The notes under the pieces: generated by a model
Databases searched by the model: none
Seen by the model: the letters and a program-made list of their open reading frames with translations, nothing else
What the model was told of the DNA's origin: nothing
Shown here: piece by piece, positions 1 through 11,510 of the stretch
Numbering within the stretch: position 1 is the first letter of the stretch
Layout: every line of letters starts with the position of its first letter
Translations under genes and position numbers: made by a program
NCBI GenBank assembly: GCA_907165065.1
Contig: OU015523.1
Span: forward strand, 114,974,246 to 115,038,245
From: Caprimulgus europaeus
Taxonomy: Eukaryota > Chordata > Aves > Caprimulgiformes > Caprimulgidae
Direction of reading: 5' to 3'
DNA length: 64,000 nt

Positions 1-21
1 TACATGGCTCCAAATTACCAC

Positions 22-86
<65 letters not shown>
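22..86. repeat. (AAT)n microsatellite
   Basis: About 21 perfect ATA/AAT units in a row near the left window edge. Perfect arrays of this length are normally length-variable between individuals. Confidence 0.98.
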
Positions 87-88
<2 letters not shown>

Positions 89-1514
89 AATTAAACTAGC
101 CTTACCTCTGGAAATGATGACATTTTCCAAAATGAGAGGGCTGTATAACATGCACCCAGCCTGGCACTTAGCAGTATTACAGTGTTGTGTTTTCCTGTGA
201 TCTTGCAACACTGCTCTCCTTCTGGAACCTCTGGATCTGGCTCTACCGTGTTCTGAATAAATCCTGCATCTCTGGAAGGGCAGAATAAGTTCACAGCCTC
301 TTGTCATACCAGCAGTCTCCCATTTTAGCTAATAGGAGATGATTATGGAAATGATGAGTATGGTCAGTAGCTCTTCCTGTAAAAAAGGTATGCTTTCTTG
401 GCTACCTCCAGACTTTCTGTTCTTTGACCTAGACTCTTCACAGCTTAGGACCTAGTATAGTGACTTAGGATCTCTTGATCCACAATATCCACTGTTTCTT
501 CTCTGAATGGGAGCATCAGCTCTGTGAGTACATAAGCATTGCACTTCTTGCAGTGACACTAGTTCAGGTTTGTGTGAACCCTTTACTCATAGGGAGGAAA
601 TCCAGCTCTTTTCCTGCTCTGGAAACATGAGATTTATGTAGTGAATGTCTGCCCAGGAACCCATACTACTTGGTTCATAACTGTAGGCCAGTGGAAAAAG
701 CAACAGTCCTAAACACTATCAGGTTTTTCAGAGAGGGAGAGAGGAAAAAAAGGGGTTTTGGTCAACTTGACTAACCCTGAGTGCTGAGCAGGTCTCCCTG
801 CTTCTGCAGGTGCACTGGTATACAGCTTGAGTATTGCTGGTTACATCAGGCTATGTGTGGATGCATTCAACAGCAGACAATAAGGCAGCATCTGTTAGCA
901 AAACTTTGAGATGGAAAACAGGCCTTAATCAGCCCAATTGTCCTCTTGCTTTAGGAATAACTTTTTTTTTTTTTTCCATGTAATATGGTTTTGAGGTTTG
1001 CATTAATTAGTGCTATTAAAACTGAACAGTAAACAGATATAATACAAGGTATTTTTTCCTGAGAACCTACTAAATAAGATTTATGTTTACAGTAATTAAT
1101 GAAAGGCAAATAATATTTATACATGGCAATGGAGGAACTTCAGTAGAATAGAAAACATATTTTATTTCTTAGGACAGAACACAGTAATAGATAGAATTAC
1201 AGAATAAAGTGAGTCCCTTAAATTCTCCATATATGTCATATATTCCAGCCCTTGACACTCTTAATGACCTCTCTCCAGTTTGCTAATCTATTGCTCTTGT
1301 ATGAGTAAATCTACCTAAAACAATTACATGAAACAATTGCTGATAGCAAATAATGCACTGAGGCGGAATCCACAGGATCCAAACAGAAGTTCATGGCTGA
1401 GATTATAATCTGGAATCCTTAATGGTCACTGAAGACAAATAAACTCTTCTCCGCTGCTGTCCTTCTGAAGTAGACATTAGCAATAGGTTAGATGACTTTG
1501 CATCCTAAATGCCT
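87..1514. other. Non-coding, nothing recognised
   Basis: AT-rich DNA with a T-run near 961-976. No splice-bounded coding segment, RNA gene or intact repeat was recognised. It lies beyond the probable FAT3 transcript end. Confidence 0.5.
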
Positions 1515-1564
1515 GATGCCAAGGACGACTGGCTCAGATGGAGATGGATGCCAAGGATGACTGG
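1515..1564. repeat. Short tandem duplication, 32-base period
   Basis: The 18-base word GATGCCAAGGACGACTGG at 1515-1532 recurs with one change at 1547-1564. It directly abuts the CR1 fragment that follows. Confidence 0.8.
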
Positions 1565-1775
1565 AACAACCCCAGTTCCCTCAGCTGCTCCTCATAAGAC
1601 TTGTGATCTAGACCCTTCACTAGCTTCGCTGCCTTTCTTCAGACACACTCCAGCACCTCCATGTTCTTCTTGTAGTGAGGGGCTCAAAACTGAACACGGT
1701 ACTTGAGGTGCAGCCTCACCAGTGCTGAGTACAGGGGTACGATCACTGCCCTACTCCTGCTGGCCACACTATTGA
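1564..1775 (-). mobile_element. CR1 LINE fragment, internal
   Basis: In minus orientation this reads the C-terminal reverse-transcriptase region of CR1 ([20 protein letters not shown]) and the following NxLGxxxL segment. The same words occur in the CR1 copies at 14262 and 61595. Both ends are missing, including the ATTCTATGA tip, so it is a dead internal fragment, possibly broken by rearrangement. Confidence 0.88.
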
Positions 1776-3475
1776 GTAGTTGCTGAGTATCGTGCCTAGA
1801 ACAATGACAGCTCTTTTCTGGGGCAATGCTTACATACCCAAGACTTCTCACCTGAATTTTTCCCAGCTGGTCCCAGCTACTAGTGCCACAGTGCTGGAAG
1901 ATAGAGATGCACACGGCAGGAGTCAAATCTGTCCTGCCACACTGCAGAGTGGGCTGCTGCTCTATGCACCCATCCTTTGTACCCCAGCTAAACAGCTAAC
2001 ACAGGACAGCTCGACTGTCCCCTGAAATTGCCTCAGTTGATGGAGCTCACCGTCTAGATGGCCACAGGATGCAATGCTGGCTTTTGCATCATTTGAGGAT
2101 GTGGATTTAATCAGGCAACTGCCTTTGCATACATACACCAGCTAAGCAACTCTTGGCAAGAGAGCTCTGCAGTGTGAGTAGGGGCCCCTATGAAGGAATT
2201 GCCATCTAATAATTAAATCAATTTGAAGAGTCCAAAAAAGAAGCATCTTCTGCAATCCTGTACAGACAGAGGTAATGAAACACTAGATTCCTTGCAGAAA
2301 TTATGTGTCTTAACTTGTTCCCTCCTTTGAAAGCAGGAGAAAAATCAAGAAATAGTCAACACAACCGGGCTTTTCTTTTTGTTTACTTGGAAAACTTGTT
2401 TTAACCATCAACTTTAGCAAATTTTGGCAGTTACAAACCTGTACACTTTTTTTTGTTGTTTTCTTTTTATAGCAAAAGAACACAAGACAATACTGCCACC
2501 AGCAATTATGAAGGAACAATTAGTTTTCAGATGAACAACTATACCCACTCAAAGTGATAAACCTTCCCTTTTGCATAAGGTTGAATTTGTTGTCATTGGA
2601 GAAATGACATCTCTTAATACCTACTTGAAATGGCATAAAAATCATGTCTCTAGTTTTTTGTGCAAAACATTCGTTTAAAAAAAGTCAATAAAAACCATCT
2701 TCTTAAAAGCAGAAAAAAGTTAAACAAAAAGAGCTGAACCCAAAGGAAAGTTACAGTACATTCTGAAATGATTAAAAAATTTTCAAATCTAAAACTTATT
2801 TTTTGTTTTTTGCTGTTACCTTAAAAGTTTAAACCAACTTGGATGACTCTTTAGAATTATATAAAACAAACAAACAAACAAAATTAAAGCAACCTGATTG
2901 GCATCAAATATCTACAAAAGCCTGGTAATCTGAAACCATTATATACATTATTTTATAAACTTCTTTTTAAACACCAAAACATACATCTTTTACAAACCAG
3001 CCTGCTTGCAACAGGTAAAATTTACAAGACAATCTTTTCCGATACAGTGCTTTAAAGAGAACTGCTTTCACTCCTAAACATCTTTGTCACCTCTTGAAAA
3101 GTGGCAGTATGGGCTCCTTGCATTGTTAAATAACAGCGATTCAGGTATTCCTATGGCAGAAGACTGCTACAGTTCTGAGGGCTCCAGTCTCTTTCCATAA
3201 TACAGTTCAAGTGCACTCTTAACACTGGTAAAGATTACTTATGGCCTTTCTGTAATACGACATATTTGCAATTATTGCTTTTCATTATTACATAAAGAAA
3301 TGAATTTAATTTCATTTCCTCCCCATCCGCCCATCCCTTGGATGATGCAGCTAATTTGCTAACTGAATGGCCCTTCTGATAATGGAGATGGTAAATGTCA
3401 AGTTTATGAAACACAGACTAAAAGCCATGGATAATGGGCAATAGTCTAAATTTCTAAGACTCAAACACAGTTTGG
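1776..3475. other. Non-coding, AT-rich
   Basis: Intergenic or far 3' flank of FAT3. It contains A/T runs and a short (CAAA)n near 2866-2883. No gene or transposon was recognised. Confidence 0.5.
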
Positions 3476-3481
3476 TTTATT
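3476..3481 (-). terminator. Candidate distal poly(A) signal of FAT3
   Basis: AATAAA on the minus strand, about 4.7 kb after the stop codon, followed by CCAAACTGTGTTTGAGTCTT, a GT/T-rich context. The resulting UTR length would match the long 3' UTRs known for mammalian FAT3, so I favour it as the major end, with low certainty. Confidence 0.3.
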
Positions 3482-6465
3482 GAGAGGAAGAGAGATGCAA
3501 ACAGGCAAAAAGCACAGTTTTACCACATGGTAAATGATGGTAAATCATCAGAGAATGGACCTGAAGATGTAGGTGTCTTGTTGGAAACCTATGAAATGTC
3601 TGTTATTACTCAGTGAATAGCTCCAAAAAATACCACCAAAGCACAGCTGTACTTTCACTACTGGTTTTAAATAGCTGTTTCTCTCCATTATTAAGGATGC
3701 TACCTTTTCAAATGAAGCTTAGTAGAACTGGTCCAAGGCACCTTCAACTCTCTCCCTCTCATGACTTTCAATTATTAGCAGCTATATGGATACACTATAC
3801 CATCCGTTTAGCTTTTTCAAGCAGGAGCTCAGTGAGGAGTAAAGCTGTGTTCACCATTTGTCTTATCTGGCCTATGTTTCCCTTACAATGGAATTTATAT
3901 TGAGCCAAGAGCAACAATTTTTCTGTCATATTCTCAAAGTTTACCACCTGCCTGGCTCGCAGAAACAACAGGCTGCTGCATCCTCAGTGGCATGCATCAC
4001 TGTGCTCCATCTAATCAGGGCTTCTGACTGGAGAGGGTACCAATGCATCAAGGCTAGCACTACTTCAGACTACACTAGGGAATTTAGAAAAGGGGAGAAA
4101 AAAATTTCTGAGGACCAAAATTTAACTTGTCTGTAGGACAGCGAGCCTGCTTGAGAGATGGAGCACACAACATTCTGACTTCAGGAAAACTATCAGTGGG
4201 AAGCCTTTGACTCCTTCCAGCCTTGTACTGCAACTGTGGGATAATTCAGGATGAGAGATGCCACTGAGCTTTAGGAAAATAGCTTGATTGCCTGAAAATC
4301 ACAGCACTGTGATACTTCTCTGCACTGCAACATCTTCCTGGTTGCCTTCATATGCTGTGTCCTGTAGGAGGTTCCTATAGGAAGGTAACTGCATGATGGC
4401 CTTCTAGTGAGCTGTCCATTTGGACACATACATGGGAGGGAAGTGATGCTGCACAGGTCCTTGATGTCACCTTTGTCCCTTTGCCCTGCTATAAGATTCT
4501 GGCTCAGGACAGCAATCACATCCAGTATCTATAGTTTATAATTAACATATTCAAGAAAGGTACATAAGCCTTATTTTGCCTTTTGCACCAGGCCACTTAA
4601 TGTGGTATTGGCAGGATAAATTATGTTGTCAGTCACTTTAAAGCTCTTTCCATTGCCAGAGTTATCAAAAAGGCTGCCAATGTGCATGACACTCTCAACC
4701 TGATCAAAACGCAGAGATCAAGCACCCTTTTACTCAGGCTCGTCAGTGGGTTTTGATACAAGCATGTATCTGCATTTTAACAAGTTGCTTATTTCTTTTG
4801 TTGCTTCTTAACAAAAAGCAAAGACTGTCCTGATCCTAAGAGTTGTAATCCACTGATATTCAAAAGTACTTTACTAAGCCCATGAAACCTCTCCTACAGA
4901 TGATTCCAAAAGAAAACACCGTGCAGTGGAGACATCTACAGGAATGCAAATTGAAGTACAGACACACAGGATAAGCAGAGATGTGAGGGGAAGAAGCTCT
5001 AACAGAACCAGGGACCTGGCAATGAGAGCCACAGCAGTATAAAAATCATCACATGGCAGAAAAAGAATTATATATTGGATGGAATAATATGAACACTAAT
5101 CCTTACATTTGGTTATGAATGTGTTGTTATCTTCCAGGTTTGAAGATTCAGGCTTGTCCATGTAGAGTAGTAATTAAAAAATAAAATAAAATTATGTGGA
5201 TTAATAAGAGAGCTCTTAATATGAAAATGTTAATCCCTTAGAGGTGTTTCACCTTGAGATCTGCATTTGGGTCTTATAATTATCAAAAAGAGCCAGAAAA
5301 AAACCTGAAAGGCCAGAAAAGTACCAATATTCACAGAAGGGCATCTGTTTGAAGATGGATTAGGTCAGTTTGATTAGGAGGGGAGGAGATATTGAGGTAT
5401 AGAAATCATGAGTGGGACAGAGAAGGCTGAACGGGTGATCCTTGGCACTTTCCCAAACAGCACTTTAATAAGTAGGCGTTTAGTGAAATGAAATGGCAAC
5501 GACATCAAAGCAGAAAAAGTACTATACATTGTATTTATGTATATTTTACTAGTAAAACTCACTACCAACAAGATATTACTGAGGCAACAAGCTTGGTAGG
5601 AAACACTGATTTTTTTTTTTTTGTATGGCAACTGCTAGGCTCCCATGGTGTTCTCCCTCATGACACTTTTGATATGTCCCAGTAAAGTTTTGATATCGGT
5701 GTCACGGGCTTACTCGAGGGTTTTCATTCAGAAAACAGATGACAAGCACAGTTCAGAACTAGCTGGGGGCTCGAGCAGAACTAATTGCATAATGGGTAAA
5801 AATATCTCACACCAAAACTGAGTAGGAGCAAACCCCGCGTAAACTGCAGCCCGATGCTAACGGAGTATTACATTCTCAGGAAGTCACACCAGCCTTACAA
5901 GCACAGCTAAACTTCCAGCTTTTTTTTTTTCAAACTGAGATGTTCTTACTCTTGAAGACACATAAACCTAATTGCATCTGCTCTCCTGCAACAAAGACTT
6001 CACAACAATGCAAGTCATCCTCTATCTGTGCCTCTAGGCTTGCCAAACCATTTCATGGCTTATTGGCAAATCCCTCAGTACCTTGCAATCGCAATACAAA
6101 TTTCCATATTTTTTTTTCTTCTTGAAAACAGCAGGGAAAAGGGGTTGAAACATTCCAGGAGCACACCCAGAATATATCACTGTTACAGAAGTATGTTTAC
6201 TTTGAGAAGACCAAGTGACATTGAGAAACTCACTGGACAGGAACTATTTGCAGATGAGTACTTGATAATACTTGTATGTGCAGTACATGGTCTTTCTAGA
6301 AGTTCACTCAATTTATTAATGTACCTGTATAATGAGCTGTTTTCTAGTGAAGAATTGCTGCATGATCCCAATGAAAATACCTATACCAATCTTTCACAGC
6401 CATATGAGTTACTGGAGGGAAGCAGCAACATATTGTAACTACACCAATAATTTTAGAAATCCTGT

Positions 6466-6471
6466 TTTATT
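6466..6471 (-). terminator. Candidate proximal poly(A) signal of FAT3
   Basis: AATAAA on the minus strand, about 1.7 kb after the stop codon. It is followed within about 35 nt by a GT-rich stretch (TTATTGGTGTAGTT), the expected downstream element. A single hexamer is weak evidence. Confidence 0.3.
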
Positions 6472-8191
6472 AAAAGTGTTACCAGCTGCAATTATTTAAA
6501 TTACATTCTATTGATAATTTCTTTGTGTTGGGAGCAAGTTCTTGATAAAACAGTTCCTACATGTCAAGAAATGGTCCACAATTTAATTCTGGTGAAACTC
6601 AAGTCAGTCAATGCCTTGGAATACAACTGCTGAAACCATTCAGTTAAGATGTTCGATCAAGAGACGAGACATGAAAAGCAGCAGAGGAAACCTGTTAATG
6701 CATCTGTTCATCTATAACAATGATTGATGGATTCAATAGCTTTTCAGAATGACTCAATTATGCCATGAAAGGAATGGATGAAACCCCAGCAGTAATGCAG
6801 ACTGCAGACTCACATTCACTGTATAAGGTATACAGATGCCGTAAAATGCAGTGGTAAAAACATTTTCATAGCATGTACAATCTGCTTTAATACACTGAGT
6901 GAAAATCCCATATTTCCATATTGCACTTAGCTGCTCAGGCCTAATCAGCGTCAGGCTGAGGGAAGCGCAGAAGCACACTGATGTCATGGTTTTCCTCATC
7001 ACACAACAATATTCTGAAGTCTATAAACAACCTTTGGAAGTCCCCAAATCCTACAAAATCACACATCCAGAGGAAAATCTAGGGCTAGATCTTTGGCTGC
7101 AGCCCATCTGTGTGGTTCCACCAACTGAGTCAGTTTAGAGCAGCTGAGAACTCATCCTGTAAACTCTAAGGATGGACATTTGCCAAGTGACATTAAGCTA
7201 ACGATTTGAGGTTACAGCAGCTTTATACGAAACTTAATTGCAACTAATTTTACTGCAATAATCGTAGCATGATGACTGCTGTTAAAGAGGTGATTGCCCA
7301 AGCAAGGAACTTCAAAAAAATCAGCAGTGCTTTGTAGATAGGTCTCCTGATGGTTTCAGATACACGTCCACATTGCATACAGAAGTCAAGGGAGGCTGTG
7401 CATATGCAGCTGGGGCAAATCTGGGCCAGTATTGAGCCAAACTCTGACATTTCTAGAAGTGCTCATGGATGAAGTTATGCACACACACTTGATACCAGGT
7501 TTTAAAAAATGGCAACCAAAGTAGGCCAATTTGGAGTAAATATATGCTGTATATATGTTGCTCTATATGCACACAAACCAGAATGAAATGCTATGTAACA
7601 AACAAAAGTACAGATAAATATTTATGGACAAATGACTGGTCGCTTGTCCTTGATTGGTCAATTTGTGAATGCTGATTTTTCAGCCCTCTGAAGTGTTGTA
7701 CACAGCAGCCTCAGCGATCAATTGCTTTCACTCTTTTGCTGACATAAAATTTCATGCAACAGTGCATCTTGGAATGATCCATACCAGTTCCTTAATACCG
7801 TGGGGAGATCATAACACTGTAACACTTTTAATAATACAATACCAAAAAAAAAAAAACCACCAAACTTTCGGGGAGAGAAAGAAATTATTTAGCAATTATT
7901 GTTTCCCCTTGCCTCAAAAGCTGAGTTTTACTCTTGGTAATAAATAGAAGGTACATATTCTCCAGATTGTCTGTAACAATTTTGTGATGATACTTAACAC
8001 AACTGGTCTCTTCGTGTCTGCACATACAGTATCATTTCCAAAAGTTAATAATGGGTTATACTGTATTTTGCCTTGCCCAATATATATATAGATACACCTT
8101 CAGCAAAATTTCTTCTCAATATTTATACTATTAATTGGGCCAAATAAAAAAAAAAATAAGAGGAGGAAAATGAAGAAGAAGGGAGCTTCCT

Positions 8192-8811
8192 TTACACTTG
8201 TGTCTGATGCTGGGTCTCCACAAATGGAATGTGAATATTTTCTAGGTTGAGTTCCTCCACGCTTTCATAGTCACTCATGGCTACTTCGGAGTCATCAAAG
8301 CCACAGCTGGCTGAGACGTCAGAGGAGGAGGCATCTAGAGAGTTGTGCAAGGATAAGGGCATCTTACCTGCACTAACGTTTTCTGTGTTCTGGCTTGGGC
8401 CAACAGCAAAAGTACTAAATTCGTTCCCAGTCTGGGACCCTGCAGTGTCCATCTCATTGGGGAACTGGTGAGGAGGGAGGTATTGGCTAGGGTGGAAGTG
8501 CGGCCGTCGCCTGCAGTCGGGGCTGAGCGTACTTGCCATTGAGACCGGCTGCGAGGGCGGGAGAGTTTCATATTGGTCCGGATAATCCTCTGGAAGAGGA
8601 GGTGGTAACTGGTCCTGGCTTAAAAACTCCTCTTCGTGAGGGGGAGGGTAGTCACTGTCAATGTCGTAGCCACCAAGGTAGTAATCTGTTTCCAGCTCTC
8701 TGGTGCTGCCGTGATGAGCCGAGCCTCCGTCTGCTGTCTCAAAGTTGGGCACTTCCTCAATGTCGGACAAGCGAGCACTTGGCATCCAGTCAGAGGTATC
8801 CCAATGATACG
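8192..8811 (-). CDS. FAT3: FAT3 last coding exon: distal cytoplasmic tail and stop
   Basis: Coding part of the terminal exon (phase 1 in; 620 nt including the TAA at 8194-8192). It encodes [20 protein letters not shown] and then the acidic, tyrosine-rich segment [20 protein letters not shown]. This is followed by a proline-rich stretch ([20 protein letters not shown]), [18 protein letters not shown], a serine-rich patch, and the end [20 protein letters not shown] to [13 protein letters not shown] is a class I PDZ-binding C-terminus. The acceptor is CCGCCGCAG. The open frame continues upstream of 8811 only as read-through into the intron. FSTFAV is another WIRS-pattern match. FAT3 identity is best supported by this tail. 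Confidence 0.96.
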
Positions 8812-9870
8812 CTGCGGCGGGAAAGAACCACAACACTGTGAGGATGGGGCTGCTGAGGAGAACAAAGCATCCTGCATGCACTCGCCTCTTAGTCCTCACA
8901 GCACGTTCAAACCACAGCATGCGCCACAGGCCGTGGACACAGGTCAGCCATGCTCTGACCGGAGGGGAAGGGAAGGAGAACACATTGTATTATGATGCTA
9001 ATGCAAACAAGCAAAGAAACAAAACACGGCCACTCTCAGGCATTTTGCTTTTTAGGTTGCTCCTAGGTTGTATTAGAAACTATGAGTCCGAGAAACCAAA
9101 ATGACAAAAATCTCTGAATTAATGCTTTTCACAGTTATTTGAAAAAAACTATAAATGAAGTCAGCATGCTTATGGTATCACAAGTAGTCCCCCTTTCCAC
9201 CTCCAATGACTTCCTTTCAAGAAAGAACTATGCAAGCAAATAGTCTGACCAACTGAAAAATGGAGCCTGAAATAAAACAAAGTGGTTGGCCATTCTCATG
9301 CAGCGTTTGAACCCAACAGAATACAAACAAAAGCAGACACATGAAGCAGTTCAAGAAAAAAACAGACCAAGTTGGTGCCCTGCCCACCCCAGCCCAGTCC
9401 AACAGGCAAAAATTGTTCCAAAAAAATCACCTCTGTTGTAGTTCTGTCCTTGATCCATAACAGACACTGTCAGATACAAAGTGAAAAGTAAAAACTGGTA
9501 ACTCGGAGCTAGTTACCAGCATAGTATTACACGAGAAAATACAAAACTCTGCATGCAACTTTCTTAAGTACAGCTGCCTCGGTGTCATTTTAATAGGATT
9601 TTTAATTGTTCTTTATTTCAGCATACAAGATAAGCTTGCCCAGTCAAATGCAGACATACATAAAGAAATGATTATGTCATGTGTATTATATTCCTTTTCT
9701 ACCATATCTTAATTATTTACCCTCACTGAAAAGATATGGAATTACATTAGAGCTGGACTTCTTAATACAAAAAGGGCTGGCTATCCACCATCTCTATGGT
9801 TTATAATTGCAAAGTACATTTCTCTCTCATTTGTTCACTTTGAAACAGAAAAATAAGAATCTACCATTCT

Positions 9871-10490
9871 CAGGGCCGGTTCAAACAAATCTGGGCCCAC
9901 CTGGGCTCAGATACCATGGTGATGGGCACGGTATAAGAACCTGAATAGAATAGAATACAAAGCCATTTAATGGGGCTGTCAGCTACAATGCCCCACAAAC
10001 CCACGCCCACCTCCCACCTGCACTGCCATGCTAGCTGGTGGGGAGGGAGGCATTCCAGTATGGAGAGGGTGCAGGGGTGGGGGAGAGAGCAAGGAAAGAG
10101 GTTTTATGTGAGACAAGAGCAGGGAACAAGCTGCAGCATTTTCCAGATGAGATGCTCTTGTTCAGCCACATGTTATTGGGCTTCATGCAAGAAGTCACTG
10201 GGCAAGGTCCCCGGACTGCATTGCTGGAGGAGGTCTGGCCAGATAAATAGACCTTCATGGCATTACAGTGCTTAACGTCTGGGGCTCAGCCACACATGAG
10301 GGCAGAGAAGACTATTCTCCAGGCCTCCATCTATTAACATTGCTCCTGGTCTTGCTTATCACCACATGATGTATGTGGTGATGGTGATTTCTGCATTAGC
10401 TCATTAGCTTTCTACCTGCTCTGCGTTAGCCTGGTGTAGAGAAGGGCTGGGGCTACTGCAGGTTTAGCAGCAGTGTCTGAACCGGCCCTA
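9871..10490. mobile_element. Ancient hAT-like non-autonomous DNA transposon
   Basis: The left end CAGGGCCGGTTCAAAC and the inverted right end GTCTGAACCGGCCCTA match at 14 of 16 positions, and CAGGGCCGG is a typical hAT terminus. The flanking octamers ACCATTCT (9863-9870) and ACTACTCT (10491-10498) agree at 6 of 8 bases, fitting a decayed 8-base hAT target-site duplication. The 620-base interior shows no transposase domain, so it is a non-autonomous derivative or deletion product. The family name is not known to me. Confidence 0.75.
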
Positions 10491-11349
10491 ACTACTCTTC
10501 TTCTTCTTCACTTCTTTTTTGTAAAGCAGATTTTGCTGTCTTTCGGTCAGTGTAATGACATTGCACTTGAGATGCGTCAGGTCTCTCCGAGCTGCGTGGT
10601 TTCAGGATCCAGGAGAACCTCACTAATTTGGTGACCTGCATGACGCCTGGCGGCTCCCTGGGGAATGATCCCCACCCTCCCACGGCTCCATGGCAGCGAT
10701 TCTGCCCACCACGCAGCGGGAGCTCTGGTGTGGCTAACAGCTCACTGCTTTGACCGGCCCTGCTGCAGAGCATGCAAGGTTCAGAAGTCTCATACAGGGA
10801 ACTGGGAAGTGGGCAAAGCATTTGCAGTGACAGCCTCTTGAAACTACTGCCAGACTGGCTTTTTCTGACCTGTAAAACATCATGGGGAGCCAATGTGTTT
10901 GCTTAAGCTTTCCTTTAGGAAGCCAAGGCCACTTACAATGTCTGGGCTTTCTTTTCAGCATTATTTTCTTATGTTTTGAGTGGGACTTCCTTTTTGAGGT
11001 TACCTTGGCTAATTCATTTTATTTGATAGCCAGAAGAATGGCACTCTTACACTTCAGGAAATCAGTAAATGTCCTATAGACAAATACTCAAGTGCCATCA
11101 CTAGCTCGGAGTAAAAGTGCTTCTCAAAACTACAAAAACACTGACTCAAGAAAAAAATAAACTGTTTCTCACAATGATTTTATTTTACAATCTTTAAGCA
11201 TTATTACCTGAAGTCTGTAAAACCTGACTTAAATTTGCTAAAGATAGACGGTGTTTTGGGCTTGTGTATAACTTGAGTTGAGTTGACATGTTCCCAGGGA
11301 AAAGATAAAAGTTGTATAAATAAATAGAAGTAAAGTTTATCTTGGATAC

Positions 11350-11510
11350 ATCACATTTCCTCAGTGCTTTACCAAAGAGGAAAATAGTGATATTCCTGTT
11401 TTACAGGTAAAGAAACCAGTTCACTTGTAACATAATATGCCTAAGATTACCCAGGAGGTCAGTGGTAGAGCTGAGTACTGGGCCCTTGGACCCAACTGCC
11501 ATGCTCTATT
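11350..11510 (+). mobile_element. MIR-like (CORE-SINE) fragment
   Basis: The order of words matches the central and 3' part of MIR: a GATATTCCTGTTTTACAG block, AAGAAACC, then ATTACCCAGGAGGTCAGTGG, TAGAGCTGAGTACTGGGCCC and an ACCCAACTGCCATGCTC end. This is the MIR pattern of a TTTTACAG word, a CCCAAGGTCA-like word and a GAGCxGxGA word. Strongly diverged, as expected for an ancient amniote SINE in a bird. Confidence 0.5.

Larger units (their letters stand above)
3476..8191 (-). other. FAT3: Probable FAT3 3' UTR
   Basis: Sequence downstream of the stop codon is AT-rich, without supportable coding frames or recognised transposons. FAT3 mRNAs in mammals carry a 3' UTR of several kilobases, which makes an extent of 1.7 to 4.7 kb plausible. 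Two minus-strand AATAAA hexamers are the best candidate ends (6471-6466 and 3481-3476). The outer limit is inference. A plus-strand frame at 6028-6438 inside it has no recognisable domain and is taken as chance. Confidence 0.4.

Noticed and set aside
6028-6438. 136-codon plus-strand frame in the probable 3' UTR
   Set aside because: No domain, AT-rich composition and no supporting signals; chance frame.
8812-8983. Continuation of the last FAT3 exon upstream to an ATG at 8983
   Set aside because: The frame stays open, but the acceptor CCGCCGCAG at 8812 fits the phase and restores DDNA-YHWD; the upstream part is intron.
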